From: Termitomyces sp. T153
Taxonomy: Eukaryota > Basidiomycota > Agaricomycetes > Agaricales > Lyophyllaceae
Assembly: GCA_018296165.2 (NCBI GenBank)
Contig: JACKQL020000048.1
Span: 333,865 to 397,864 of the forward strand
Direction: 5' to 3'
DNA length: 64,000 bases
Part shown: piece by piece, positions 47,101 to 58,791 of the stretch
Layout of the letters: every line of letters starts with the position of its first letter
How positions within the stretch are numbered: the first letter of the stretch is position 1
The notes under the pieces: model-generated
Databases searched by the model: none
What the model saw: the letters and a program-made list of their open reading frames with translations, nothing else
What the model was told of the DNA's origin: nothing
Translations under genes and position numbers: made by a program

Positions 47101-50100
47101 TTGGCCTAAACTGGCCTCACCCAAAGGTTGCTGGCCAAACCATCCCAGTACTTCTTGGTAATTTGCAACTCCAAGTTCTCCCATTGTGGCCTGTTTTGCC
47201 AATGCAACCAAAGAGCTGCCAGGCAGATAAATCCAGCCCTGCTGCATTGTCCCTGCTACTTGCTCTGCCATTGGATTTCCATATCCAACTTGGCATCTCC
47301 CATTTTTCCCAGGATCCTAACAGTCCATGGATCTTTTTCTGATCTGTAGGGAGTGTGGTAGTAACCTTGCCTTCATTGTAGGATGTGATGCTGGTGTTCC
47401 CATTGGCCAACCCTCAAGATCAGCTTCATTTGCCATATCAGAGCATCTGCATCATTGTCACAGGATCTTCCATCACTTGGCATCAAGATTGGTGGATTCT
47501 GGCAGTGTTGAAGAACCCATATAGTGTCCAAAGTGTTTTTCTACACAGGCACAGTTTGATCTTGTAACCTTGCCACTTGGAAGATCATGTGACCCCCCTC
47601 AGGATGTGATGGTGCCAGCTGTGCTACCATGCCCTGTTTTTAACACTTGTACTTACTCTCACATTCCTTTGTCAGCAAACTTTTTGAATGAGACTTCAAT
47701 CTTTACTAGCATATAAAAGTTATGCATGATTCCAAGAATGATAATGCTGATAATGCTAGACTACAACCAGCCTTCTAAAAATCTTCAATCTTATCAAGAA
47801 TATTGAGGCTCATTGTACACATTGCTTCATATTTTACTGGGTTGTTCATTTGAGCTCTTCCTCTGTCTGAAACCTATTATCAGCATACTAGAACAGACCT
47901 CCCAAACACAGTACTGAGTGAACAACACATGATAATTGCCTACTTGAACAGGGACATTGAAGTGAGAAATTGTTGCAGAAGAAATTAGTATGAGAGCTCC
48001 TGGTAAACACTGGACATACATCCCCAAATCCCACAAGATAAGATGTTTGTCTTTTGTATAATCAAACTGCCCCAGTGCCTGAATGCTGCACTAGCCAAGG
48101 GAGCAGTTAAAGACATCATAGTTCCATATGTTCCATCCTATGTTGGACATTGTGGAGGAAAAGATACTGTGCAAGAGATTGCATTGAAGGTGGGGCATGT
48201 GTGCCCAAAGCAGGTCAAGGTGTTCACAATAGTATCCATACACATTTGGTGCCCATCTTGCTAAACTCAATGTGTACCACTTGCAAAGATTGCAAGTTGC
48301 TGGATGTTTTTGTCAGCAACAAACTGTCACATCAGGCCAGTGCACTTGCAATTGTCAAATGTGATCAGCTTTGGTGTTCCTCACCCATATGATACCTTGA
48401 TGTTGAGCTTGGAATAAGTGCTGTTTCAATGTTGATTCTCATAGGGACAAAAGGACTCAGCTTCACCTCCATACACAATGTAATTGTATGTGGCCCTTGC
48501 AGCAGTGCAGTATGTTTCATCCTGTGGCTGGCCAACAAGAACTGCAATTACTCTACCATCTTTGTCAACTGGCAGGTGGCTCATCCTTGCACAAAATGAG
48601 CTAGGATTTACAGGGAAAAAAGGGCACTCACTGGCTATCCCATTGTAAAAGTGATAAATCTCTGCTCCTATTTCCTTCAGGATCCAGGCCTTTTTTCCCA
48701 TCTCTTAGACAGAGGTTTTTGTATAGAGTAGGTACCCAAAGCCACCAGCAAGTGCTCTGTTGCAAGGCTTGTCTGAATGGGTGTTGCATTGTATTGATAC
48801 TGTTCTATTGTTTGTTTCTTTGGGGCACTGTAAGGGGACTGGTTTTCGGACCATCCCAGCCTTGCCTAACTTAGTCTGTGGGAATTGACACCTCTATCTA
48901 GCCAACCTCTGGACCACCTGGCCCTTCTTACTCCCTCACCATCTCAGCTCCCAGGCCTAATGGGTATATTGTACTTGGCACATGGTATATTATTGTTGAT
49001 TATTGATCCTTCTACTACTAGGCCCAATCAGTCAATAGTTTGTAGTCATTGGCTTCCATTTTATCATTAGGTTGTAGTCAGCAGCCTCCAGCTTAGTCAT
49101 AGGTATTTAGCCATCTAGTAACCTTGTGGTATATAGGCAGACCTGGGGATAGAATATCCCCAGTCCAGACAATAGCATTGCTTCTGGGTTTATTCATTAG
49201 CATAACTGTGAGCTTGTCTAGTGCTGCCCCTTGCCTTGCTCTGCACTCTGCCTCTACCTCTCACATTAGTTGCCCACTGCTTGCCTGTTGTGCCCTCTGA
49301 CTGGCTCACTCACCACTTGCCTCTTGACCATTTGGTCAGGATGTGAGTGGCAAGCTTGGCTTGGACTATCCATAGCCAATGTCCCATCACAAGCACAGCA
49401 CTCACATTCAACTTACACAGCTTGTTTCTTCATCCTTTTAGCATGCTGGTGGTTGGTATTTGCAGCAATGGAAGTCAAATGCCATAGGTGCATGGCAAGG
49501 AGTAGTGAGCAGGAGGTATAAGACTCTGTAAATGTATAGCATCCTCCTTATGCAAGTCCTCACAATCCACTGTATGTTTCAAAAGTGCAGGAAACTTGAT
49601 GGTGAAAGAACAGTAGATGGGTATAAAATCATAGGGAGAAAAGATGGTACCAGAACATATCTGATTTGGTTAAGTTAAATTGTGTATGTCACATTGTAGA
49701 GCATTTAGTGAGTGCATGAAAAGACAGTAGTGGCTGATAGACCTATAAGCACCTCAAGAGAAGTCAGTTTCATACCTTCAAAAGCTTCTCAGCCATGCAC
49801 TGTCTCCCCCTCTGAAGTGCACTTGTTTCCTTGGTTCCAGAAGTTATACTTGGAGGAACCAAACATGCTATACAAAGGGAACCAGTGACAGAGTAGTGAA
49901 ATAAAAGAACTCACTGGACACTGACTGGACAGTGATATTTAAGCAAGGTAAGCAAGGTAAGCAAATGATTGAGGCAGTGGTGAGACATGATTACATGAAA
50001 GATACATTGTATATGTCATGTGGTGTTTGCCACAGTTGATTGTACTTCATGTGTCACTTTGTCAGTGTTGGTCCAGCCAAGGCAAATTCAGAATCTTTGA

Positions 50101-51063
50101 AGAAGGTCCACCACACTCTACAAGGTTCAAACTCTCAGCCATTGCAGTGCTACATGCCTTTTGAGCACACTAGAACAAAGCAATCCACAAGCATGAGCAA
50201 GGTATGCCCCACATTCTGAGGAATATCAGCAGAAATGCTGATTTCACCACTTAATCAAATTTGCAATATTCCAGAAGACAAACATAATGATGCCAGCAGC
50301 AAAATCAATGTTTGGGTCAAATTTGACACCATACTGGATGGCACAACAGCAATCAATGTGAACCATGCAGGTGGCAAATTTGAAGAGCTATTTGGAGAAG
50401 AATAATGGCTACAAGAAAAAAAAAGGGCTATTAGTTGCATTGTGATGCAACCATTTGTTGGAAATGTGGGTTTCCTACACAGTTGGCTTCATTGGTCAAT
50501 GCTTACTTGCAGTGGGGCAAGGATTGTAGTGTCTTGGGAAGTAGGACTGTGGCTCCAATGAGCAAAGATGCAATAAGTCAGGAACAAAGGTATATCAAGA
50601 TTGTAGATCTATTCAGTGCATTGCAGTTATTCCCTCTATTTGTGCAATGATGTTGACAGAAATCTATGTCTCCTATGTGCCTCTGCTTAGAGGCATTGAC
50701 ACCATTGCTGCCTCTTTTGTGGAGCAAGGCATAATGCTATTAGCACTTTACCAACCAACTATTGCATTCTCAGCACAAATGATAGAACTCTATTGTACCA
50801 CTTGCCTATGCTGCTCTTGCCTTGCTATACAGCCCTTCTCTAAGTCTCTACATTTTATATTGCATTCCTTTTAAATCATATCTCAGAAAACAGTTCTCAA
50901 TTCAGAAACCTTTGTGATGTTAGCAAAATCCTTGCTGATTTTCCAGGTGCCTTTATCAAAAGCTTCCTTGACACACCCCTTTCTCCTTTGACTCCTACCA
51001 ACTCTATCTTCTTCCCAGAAGCCCAATCTATCCCCTTGTTGCCCATAAACCCCCCTCCTTTGC
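44185..51063. other. CpG-poor decayed DNA
   Basis: Nearly 7 kb with almost no CpG and no gene I can name. A frame at 48701-48426 (minus, 91 aa, contains 'IASECPFFPVNPSSFCARMS' and AVLVGQPQDETYC) is uninterrupted but unrecognised. Imperfect repeats around 'aagctcatcaa' occur near 46.32-46.49 kb. The left LTR of element B should lie somewhere here, but its partner is outside the window so I cannot place it. Confidence 0.45.
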
Positions 51064-51083
51064 CAATCTTGACAATTGCTAAT

Positions 51084-51940
51084 ATGAACAATGACCCCAC
51101 CGCTCAGCATGCTAGAATGCTGCTGCACAATGACACAACTGTGCCTAAATGGGATGAGAGTCACCCCAGGGAACTCCTCCAGTATTTTAAAGAACTGGAA
51201 TACCTTTTTGCTGACTGCAGTATCACTGATGACACTCAGAAATATGTCTCCTATGACACAGCTGAAACCTGGCTTGGCTTACCTGAATTTGGCAACAACA
51301 TTGTCATCAGTAACAATGCACCCTGACCTTACACTTATCAAGAATGGAAGGTGGCAGTGCTTGGGTTGTACCCTGGCACTGACGCTAGTGCTTGTTATAA
51401 CCTTGGTGATCTGGAACAACTTGTCAATCAGACTTTTAACAGTGGCTTAGCAACTTTGGGCAGGTTCTTAGACTACTACAGGGATTTCCAATGTATTGCC
51501 AGATGGTTGCTCGCTAACAGCAAACTCTATCGTAACAAGGAATGTTGCTTGTTCCAACAAGGTATCCCTACATTGCTTTGCTCCAAAATCATTTGCCAAC
51601 TCAAAATCACTTTTTCTAACCACCATCCTGAGGACCCTTACAATGTCAACCAAGTCTTCAAAGGTGCTAAGTGGGTTTTGAAGGGAACAGACACCTCAAT
51701 GACCAAGACCAGCAATGGCACCAGTGGCATTTCTTTGTCATTGCCAATTGCTAGCACACTGGTTCCTCTGTTGCCTATGCCTAAGTGGGAAACTTTGGAA
51801 TTAGCAACAACCACAGCAATTGTCAGTGCCCTGGAACGTCTGGAAGCCTCTTAACAAGCAGCAACACCCAACCTTGCCAACAGTCCACCAATACTACTTG
51901 CCACTTTTGTGGCGAAACAGGTCATACCATGGTCTGAGGT
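51084..51940 (+). pseudogene. Gag of element B
   Basis: Starts MNNDPTAQHARMLLHN with 'FKELEYLFADCSITDDTQKY', parallel to 'IQKMESLFKAAGISDDEERK' of element A. After frame changes, a zinc knuckle CHFCGETGHTMV-stop-GTC lies at about 51898-51946, where the stop is TGA. Confidence 0.7.
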
Positions 51941-52789
51941 ACTTGTATGAAATTGGAGCAAATGATTCAACAGGGTAAGATCTGTTGCAATGCTGAAGGA
52001 AAGATCATTTTACCATCAGGTGCTATGATCCCCAATTATTTTGGCAAACAGCTATATATGGAATGCATTGAGGAATGGCACAGGCTTAACCCAGGACAAA
52101 TTGTCACTGGCAGACTCTCTTCCAATGCTAACCCTGACCCAGACCAAGTGGCTATGCAGCAGTTGCTAATCCACAAGGTAATGCAACAGGATGTCACTAC
52201 AGGCTGAATGCTAAGCAAGGAAGAATGAATCGAGGCTTTGGAACATGAACTGTTTGCACTCAGGTGACATGGCAAAAAGTTTGATAGTGTACAAGTTCCC
52301 CATGCAGCATATTGCCCAGCAAATGATACTCCCAAGGCAGCACCCTTGACTAGCAACACCTCGGCTACTTCAGCCCCTTCTGAGTCTACTCCAACTCCTG
52401 CTGCTAAGCCTACAGACAAAGGCAAAGCACCTGAATGAATTGTTGCTAGTAAGCAGCCACCCATCACTAATGAACCTATCACTCAGCCTCCTGTCCAACC
52501 ATTTTCTGGCATCCCTGGTCACTATGTCCCACCCACTAATAGGAATTTTGCTGCCCCCAACAGGTCTAATGACAGTGCATATTGAACTATGCCACCCATT
52601 TACAACATCAAGCAGTTCAAAGTGGTCTTTGAACAGGTTTTAAGCACAAAGGTCACAGTATTGGTTGGCAAACTATGCTCAGTATCCCAGGACATCAGAA
52701 ATCAATTTAGGACAGCAGTTATGCCCAAATGACATGTAGGCACTAGTGCTAACACAGTACAGGACCCCAGCAACATTTTCAAAGATATT

Positions 52790-53770
52790 TTGCTGACTTT
52801 TGCTATTGAAGAAGCCCAGTTTTTGCTTGGATCCAATGTCGATACCACTAACAGACTTACCTTGGACAAGGCACTCCTTGCATCTGTTGACCCAGTTGAA
52901 GCCTATATTGATTTGCTACCCCATGGAGAAGAGCCTGTGGTGCTCACTGTCACTAAGGATTCCCAATCACTTTGTTCTGTCATGATGCTGATTGACAACA
53001 AAGAGGAAGTGGAATGTATTCATGACAGTGGCTCCCAGATAATCTCGATGTTTGCAGAGATAGCTAGTGACCTTAGGCTATCCTATGACCCCAATATCAT
53101 TTTAAACATGCAGAGCGCTAATGGCACTATGGACTGATCACTAGGACTTGCTCATAATGTACCCTGCACTATTGGCAACATCACGGTTTATCTCCAGATT
53201 CATGTTTTACAGTCTCCCACCTATGACATTCTCCTTGGACATCCCTTTGATGTTTCAACTTGAAGTATGGTCAGCACTCTTAGTGACATTGAAACCACTA
53301 TAACAATTACAGATCCCAACTGTGGTCAAAGGTGCACAATTCCAACCTTTTTACACAGCAAATCCAAAAGAAACAACCACCAAAACATTTGATTCAAGAC
53401 TGAAGCACCCCACTGCTTTTATTGCTGAAGGCATTAAAAAAGAAGATAGCAACATAGCAATTGTTATCAGCTATGACCATTCAACTGGTCTAGCAACTTG
53501 TATAGCTTCTTGCAATTTGGACAACAACATTTTACTTATTGATTCTGACACACAGACCAATCCTGCACTAGCATATCTTTATGCTACTGCTAGTGACCTT
53601 TCTGATTTGTCCCTTCCACTTCATTTCTATCTTGTTTCCACTGATACATCTAATCGCCTGATTCTGGGACAGACTTTACCCCTTGATATGAACAATACAG
53701 ACACTACCTCTACCTATGTTAACCTTCCATTCCCTGCTCAATATGTCACTAACAAACCCCCTAAGTGAAA
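52790..53770 (+). pseudogene. Protease region of element B
   Basis: The active site reads 'CIHDSGSQIISMFAEIASDL' then RLSYDPNI, matching 'AILDSGSQIVCM' and LTWDPDI of element A. The frame stops at 53137 (TGA) and resumes. Confidence 0.7.
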
Positions 53771-55673
53771 AGGAGTCCAGGTAAAGAAGAAGTACAAACC
53801 CATTGCTAGGAAAACCAAACTGGTTGCCAGCTACATTAGTGAGGATTTCCAAATCAAGCACCAGATCATTGGCAATCCACTAGCGACAATCCTGCCACTC
53901 AATCCTAACCCACCACCTTTCATCCCAACAAAGCGATTCACTAGGGAACAACAAGCAAAACTTATTAAGGACTATAATATAGGTTTCCTCACTAGTGACA
54001 AAATCAAGGTACTGGTTGACATGGTTGCCAAGCAGGAGAAAGCTTTTGCCTGGGAAGACTCTGAACAGGGAAGCTTACACCCTGACTTCTTTCTGCCAGT
54101 ACACATACTGATGATACTTCACATACCTTGGGTTCAGCACAATCATCCCATACCACCAGGGCTAGCAAAAGAAGTATGCAAGATTATTCATAACAAGATT
54201 AACACTGGCATCTATGAACCTTCAAACTCCACTTACTGCTCACAATAGTTCTGTGTTCTCAAGAAAAATGGTAAGCTCAGGATTGTGCACAGCCTCAAGC
54301 CACTAAACCATGTTGCCATTTGCCATTCCAGAGTACCACCATTTCCAGACCATGTTGCCAAATCTTTTGCTGGACACATCTGCAGTGCCACTCTCAACCT
54401 CTATGTTGGCTACAATGAATGACTTATCAACCCTGCCTCATGTGACTGAACAACATTTCAGACTCCTTTTGGTGCCCTTTGCCTAGTAACCTTGCTGATG
54501 GGGTGGACTAACTCTGTGCCCATATTTTATGATGACATTACCTTCATTTTGCAGCCAGAGATCCCCCATAATGTGCTCAGCTTTATCAATGACATTGGCA
54601 CTAAAGGACCCAAGGACTGGAGGATTGTTGACAGTAAACCTGCTAAGCATCCTGCTGACCCACACATTTGCCTAGCACTATGGGAGTTCTTTGAACTTCT
54701 TAACAGGATTCTCCAGCAAATGAAATACTGCAGTAGCACCTTCTCTGGCCACAAACTCATTCTATGTTCCCCTACTTTTAAGATCCTTGGCCATGTTTGC
54801 ACTCCTAACAGTCGTATCCCTGACAAAAGTTGCTTAGCCCTAATCAAGCAGTGGGACCCTTGCAAGTTGCTATCAGAAGTTCAAGTGTTTCTGGGTACAG
54901 TAGAGGTACTTAGAATTTTCATCAAGAACTTTGCACACTGAGCCAACAACTTAACAAAACTTACTCATGTTGGCATCCCTTTTGAGTTCAGCCCCAACCA
55001 GATAAATGCCCAACACGACCTCATGAAAGCCTTACAAGATGCTAAGCTCCTAGTTCCTATTGACTATGAATTGCCTGACCCTGTCATCTTAGTGGTTGAC
55101 ACTTCATATATAGCGGTCAGTTATTACCTTTGCCAGTGCACTAGCAAGAATTGCAAAGAACGTCGCTACAACCACTTTAGATCAATTACGCTAAATGACA
55201 GAGAGGCCAGATTCAGTCAGCCCAAGTTGGAACTTTATGGCCTTTATTGTGCACTACAAGCCTTGTGGATGTATCTTATTAGTGTTAGGAACCTCATCAT
55301 CAAAGTTGACGCTCATTACATTAAGGGTATGCTTCAGAACTCTGATATCCAGCCCTCCACCAGCATGAACTGCTGGATTATGGTGATTTTAATGTTTCAC
55401 TTTGAGCTCATTCATATTAAGGGAACTTTCCATGGCCCTGATGGTCTTTTGCAATGCCTGCCCCAGCTGGGCAATCCTCCTGCAGATGATAGCAACAATT
55501 CAGTTTACAAAGATTGGATTGATTGTTTGCATGGGTTCATCCACCAAGCTCAGCTACTGCTATGGCACCTTCACCAAGTCTCCATGGATTCTCATTGCCT
55601 ACCTCCTCTGGTCAAGTACCCTTATTCACAACCCTTAGTGACTTTCGCTAGCAATAAAGACACCACCCCATGA
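53770..55673 (+). pseudogene. Reverse transcriptase-RNase H of element B
   Basis: RT blocks 'NPPPFIPTKRFTREQ', 'KNGKLRIVHSLKPLNHVAIC', 'LLMGWTNSVPIFYDDITF' and FINDIGTKGP, where element A has YIDDVPIRGP; the catalytic YIDD is FIND here. RNase H reads 'PVILVVDTSYIAVSYYLCQC', 'DREARFSQPKLELYGLYCAL', 'KVDAHYIKGMLQN'. Interrupted by several stops. Confidence 0.78.
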
Positions 55674-56075
55674 CTAGCTACCAACAATGATAGTCAGCCT
55701 CTCTGAGATGATGGCACCACTACCTATAGCAATGTGCCCCATAGTGCTAAAGCTATTGCCAGCAATGCTTGCAGGCTCCTAGTCAAGAAATGGCTTCAAG
55801 ATCTTGCCAGACCCAAAGGCCTTAGTGACAATGAGTATGCCACTTTTGTCTGCTATGCTTCCATGTTCTTCATCATAGGAAGCAAACTTTGGCAAAGGAA
55901 TTGGGATGGTGCTCACAAGCTATTTGTTTCCACCACTAGTCACCTATGAGTCTTGAAGGCCATGCACAATGATTTGAGACATAGAGGCCTCTTTTCTACC
56001 TGCTCAGCCCTTCTAGAACAATTTTGGTGGCCTCAAGTTAGCACTGATATTGTATGGTACATCTGGACTTGCCAC
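55674..56075 (+). pseudogene. Integrase N-terminus of element B, cut by an insertion
   Basis: In the same frame as the RNase H, with TGA stops, come 'AKAIASNACRLLVKKWLQDL', then 'VLKAMHNDLRHRGLFSTCSA' and LLEQFWWPQVSTDIVWYIWT-CH. The element-A counterpart continues CHACQ. Sequence stops matching at 56075 exactly where TGATACGATG begins the LTR of element A, so the H-H-C-C zinc finger is split after its first cysteine. Confidence 0.8.
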
Positions 56076-56485
56076 TGATACGATGTTGTCACACCATTGG
56101 GAACATAATAAACACCAGAAGTCAAAACAAACATTTATTAAGGCTGAAAACTGTAAGCCTCCTGGTAAAACAAGTCCCAGCAACATTATCCCTTTAAATA
56201 CACCAGAAGAAAGACAGAATAGGATAGGACAAGGACTATACTAGACTATACACTCAATAATAATCCAATCACTGTAATGGGAGGGGAAGCATGGGACTGG
56301 CAAAAGCACCTGAGTGGCATCAATTCTGGCAGGATCTAGATCTGATCTAAGAATAACCAGATTGGAATGTTGACTGAAAGGAGGTAAAAGGGGAATGAAT
56401 GAGAAAGAATGGAATGAAGGGAAGGGAAAGGAAGATGAATGGAAGAATATAAAATGAATGGAATGAAGGAAAGGGAAAGGAAGAT

Positions 56486-56722
56486 GAATGGAAGAACCTG
56501 AATGGGAAAGAACCTGAATGGGGAAGAATATGAAATGTACAAAGGAAGATGAATGAAATGAATGGGAGGGAACAGATGAATGGAAGAACCTGAATGGAAA
56601 AGAACCTGAATGGGGAAGAATATGAAATGTACAAAGGAAGATGAATGAAATGAATGGGAGGGAACAGATGAATGGAAGAACCTGAATGGGAAAGAACCTG
56701 AATGGGGAAGAATATGAATGGG
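56486..56722 (+). repeat. 92-bp tandem repeat inside the LTR
   Basis: Units start at 56486, 56578 and 56670, each beginning 'gaatggaagaacctgaatgg' and ending 'gggagggaacagat'; the third is partial. A smaller related GAATG-rich motif continues upstream to about 56400. Confidence 0.85.
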
Positions 56723-56924
56723 AGAAATACAAAGGAGGGAGAGATAAATGGGGCAAATAGAAGCTAAGAATGCAAAGGAGGAATGATGGAACCAAGAACT
56801 GGCCTGTGGCACTGAAACAGGCATGCCAAAAGGGGGAATTAGAATAACAGTTATAAATAAGGGGTTGGAAAGTATGGAACTAAAAGTCACATGTAGGGGG
56901 TGGTCTGTGCACTGTAGAAAGAGG

Positions 56925-56932
56925 TATAAATA
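56925..56932 (+). promoter_or_regulatory. TATA box of the LTR promoter
   Basis: TATAAATA in the 3' half of the LTR. This would place the transcript start near 56955, leaving about 220 bp of R-U5. Confidence 0.65.
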
Positions 56933-57174
56933 GCCCAAGTAGAGTAGCAAATGGACAGGCAATTAATAGGCAAAGGCTCGGTGGTTCCCAGGGAGTGAAT
57001 CACTTAGGCTGGAGTTTGTTGAGACCCCTCTGCATTCAGAATAGAAATATTTTGGAAGTAAACCCCTTCAACTTCAAGCATTCATCAAGACATCAGTGTG
57101 GAATTGGAGTAGACTGCCTGAGTCTTCAAGAAAGCCCCAGAACTATCAGTATTACTCTAACCCAGTACTACATC

Positions 57175-57192
57175 TGGAGCCCACCACGAGGG
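57175..57192 (+). other. Candidate primer-binding site of element A
   Basis: TGGAGCCCACCACGAGG follows 2-3 nt after the LTR end. It starts with TGG, complementary to a tRNA CCA end. I could not identify the tRNA. Confidence 0.45.
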
Positions 57193-57513
57193 GCTTTGGC
57201 TTAGAAAGTTTACAAGAAGAAGCACTGTTATCAAGTTCAAAACTTTGTGGACCAGCAAGCAGGGTTCACACATCAAGCTAAAATCAAAATATCATTTGCA
57301 CCAAGAGAGTCTACCCCAGAAAGACTGAAGAGAACAGTGCCAAAGCAAAGGGTCAACACTACAGAGCAAGTTCACAAGCCCACAACCCACAGCAACAAGA
57401 CTAAAGCACTCAATCTAACTAGTGTTGGGGACCCTGAACAAATCTTAAGAGCAAGCAGAAAGAAGACCACTAAAAATCACAATACATCAACATTACAAAA
57501 TCAAACATTCAAC

Positions 57514-58791
57514 ATGCCAGCAGAAGTTCCAAAACAGATGTTACCACTGTCTACAAGCTGTGATGCACCTTTCTTCACTCATACTCAGCCATCAGAAGTC
57601 TGCCGCTTCATCCAGAAGATGGAAAGCCTCTTCAAGGCTGCAGGAATAAGTGATGATGAAGAAAGAAAGGAAAAAGTAACAGAGTATGTGGATGCAGAAA
57701 CAGACAGTGAATGGAGAGGGTTGGACAGTTTTAGTGATGGATCAAGCTGGGAGACCTTTGTCAAAGAAGTGCAGAGTTCTTATCCAGAAGCAATATCTGA
57801 AGAAGGAAGTGTGGCCATGCTTGACAAGATCTGCAAAGAGCATGCCAGATTAAGTCAGAATGACACAGAAGAAATTCATGCACTTATCAGGAAGTTCAGA
57901 GCAGAGGCCAAGAAGTTGACAGGAGTATTGGGGAATGGAGCACTGGTGGAGAAATTCACTAAATGCTTTACTCCAGCATTCAGGGAGCTCATCTTGGCCC
58001 AAGCATTACAGAAATATGGACATTATAGTGATGTTAACAGGAAGAGACACAAAGATGACAGATTTGATCTAAAAGAAGTCATAAATATAGTGGCTATTTT
58101 AGTAAACTCTGGAACTTCCTTCAGGAGTGAAGAAGCTACAAAAGAAAGAGGGTCAGGGATGATCAAGGTTAAGCAGGAGGCTGATTTGGAGACTGAGGGA
58201 AGGTTAGCCAACCTTCAGGATGGAGTTATGGCTTTGGGAAAAGAGATGAGTAGCTTGAGGGGATTTATGCAGACCATGAACAATGAGTGGAAGGCAAAAA
58301 GTCAGACTTCTGTGCAAGGGGGACTGCAGAATAGGATTGGGGTGCCTGCACAGACTCTGCAGACCATGCAGTTCCAAGGCAACAGCAATACAGCTGCTGG
58401 GATAAATTGTTATTATTGTTGGGAGCTAGGACATCGTACCAATGATTGTGGATACCTCAAAACTCAACTCCAAGAGGGAAAGCTCATTCTTTTTGAAGGC
58501 AGGCCTAGGTTACCTTCTGGGGATCCTATTCCCAGGAGTCCACCTAATGTGCCTCCTAAAGAAAGGGTCAATACCATCATGGATCCAAAAGCTGCAGCCT
58601 TCTATGGTTGGGTAGAAGAACCCTTAGTAACTATGCCAAGTGTAGCTACTTATGTGCAGGCAGTCCCCAAAGAGAAAGAAGACTTGGAGAAGAAGATAGA
58701 GGAATTGCAGAACTTGGTGTCAAGTTTAATAACCACTAGGAGTCAGGTTTATGAGAGGGGCACCCAGCAGCAGAAACAGGAGGGTTTTTAG
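57514..58791 (+). CDS. gag: Gag of element A, 425 aa
   Basis: The structural protein of the particle. The frame is open from about 57247, but the first ATG is at 57514 (MPAEVPKQMLPLSTSC). A central gag domain ('FIQKMESLFKAAGISDDEER', 'GALVEKFTKCFTPAFRELIL') is followed by a zinc knuckle CYYCWELGHRTNDC at about residues 299-312, which binds RNA. A C-terminal coiled-coil-like stretch ('KEDLEKKIEELQNLVSSL') precedes the stop. The frame ends GAG GGT TTT TAG at 58780-58791, with the slippery heptamer immediately before the stop. Intact, unlike gag of element B. Confidence 0.88.
   Translation: MPAEVPKQMLPLSTSCDAPFFTHTQPSEVCRFIQKMESLFKAAGISDDEERKEKVTEYVDAETDSEWRGLDSFSDGSSWETFVKEVQSSYPEAISEEGSVAMLDKICKEHARLSQNDTEEIHALIRKFRAEAKKLTGVLGNGALVEKFTKCFTPAFRELILAQALQKYGHYSDVNRKRHKDDRFDLKEVINIVAILVNSGTSFRSEEATKERGSGMIKVKQEADLETEGRLANLQDGVMALGKEMSSLRGFMQTMNNEWKAKSQTSVQGGLQNRIGVPAQTLQTMQFQGNSNTAAGINCYYCWELGHRTNDCGYLKTQLQEGKLILFEGRPRLPSGDPIPRSPPNVPPKERVNTIMDPKAAAFYGWVEEPLVTMPSVATYVQAVPKEKEDLEKKIEELQNLVSSLITTRSQVYERGTQQQKQEGF
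58782..58788 (+). promoter_or_regulatory. -1 ribosomal frameshift heptamer at the gag-pol junction
   Basis: In the gag frame the bases read G GGT TTT TAG, a perfect X-XXY-YYZ heptamer (X=G, Y=T) next to the stop. A one-base slip back gives TTA GAG AAC TCA and enters the pol frame without a break. Confidence 0.65.

Larger units (their letters stand above)
51064..56075 (+). mobile_element. Degenerate Ty3/gypsy element B, interrupted by element A
   Basis: A plus-strand gag-protease-RT-RNase H-integrase series related to element A but far more decayed, with repeated TGA stops in place of CGA codons. The integrase is cut at 56075 by the 5' LTR of element A in the middle of its zinc finger. Its remainder must lie beyond the window. 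The left boundary is not resolved. Confidence 0.8.
56076..57172 (+). repeat. 5' LTR of element A
   Basis: Begins TGATACGATGTTGTCACACC and is taken to end in ..GTACTACA, giving TG..CA ends and about 1097 bp. The start is fixed by comparison with the 3' LTR at 63818; the end is inferred from the following primer-site-like TGG at 57175-57178. It includes a tandem array at 56486-56722. Confidence 0.8.

Noticed and set aside
55023..55673. Element B RNase H as a functional gene
   Set aside because: It is a surviving frame within a series of broken transposon frames, without its own start or promoter.
56241..56962. Long minus-strand open frames rich in Phe, Ser, Pro and Ile across the LTR
   Set aside because: They are translations of the GAATG-type tandem repeat and have no domain; the region is an LTR on the other strand.
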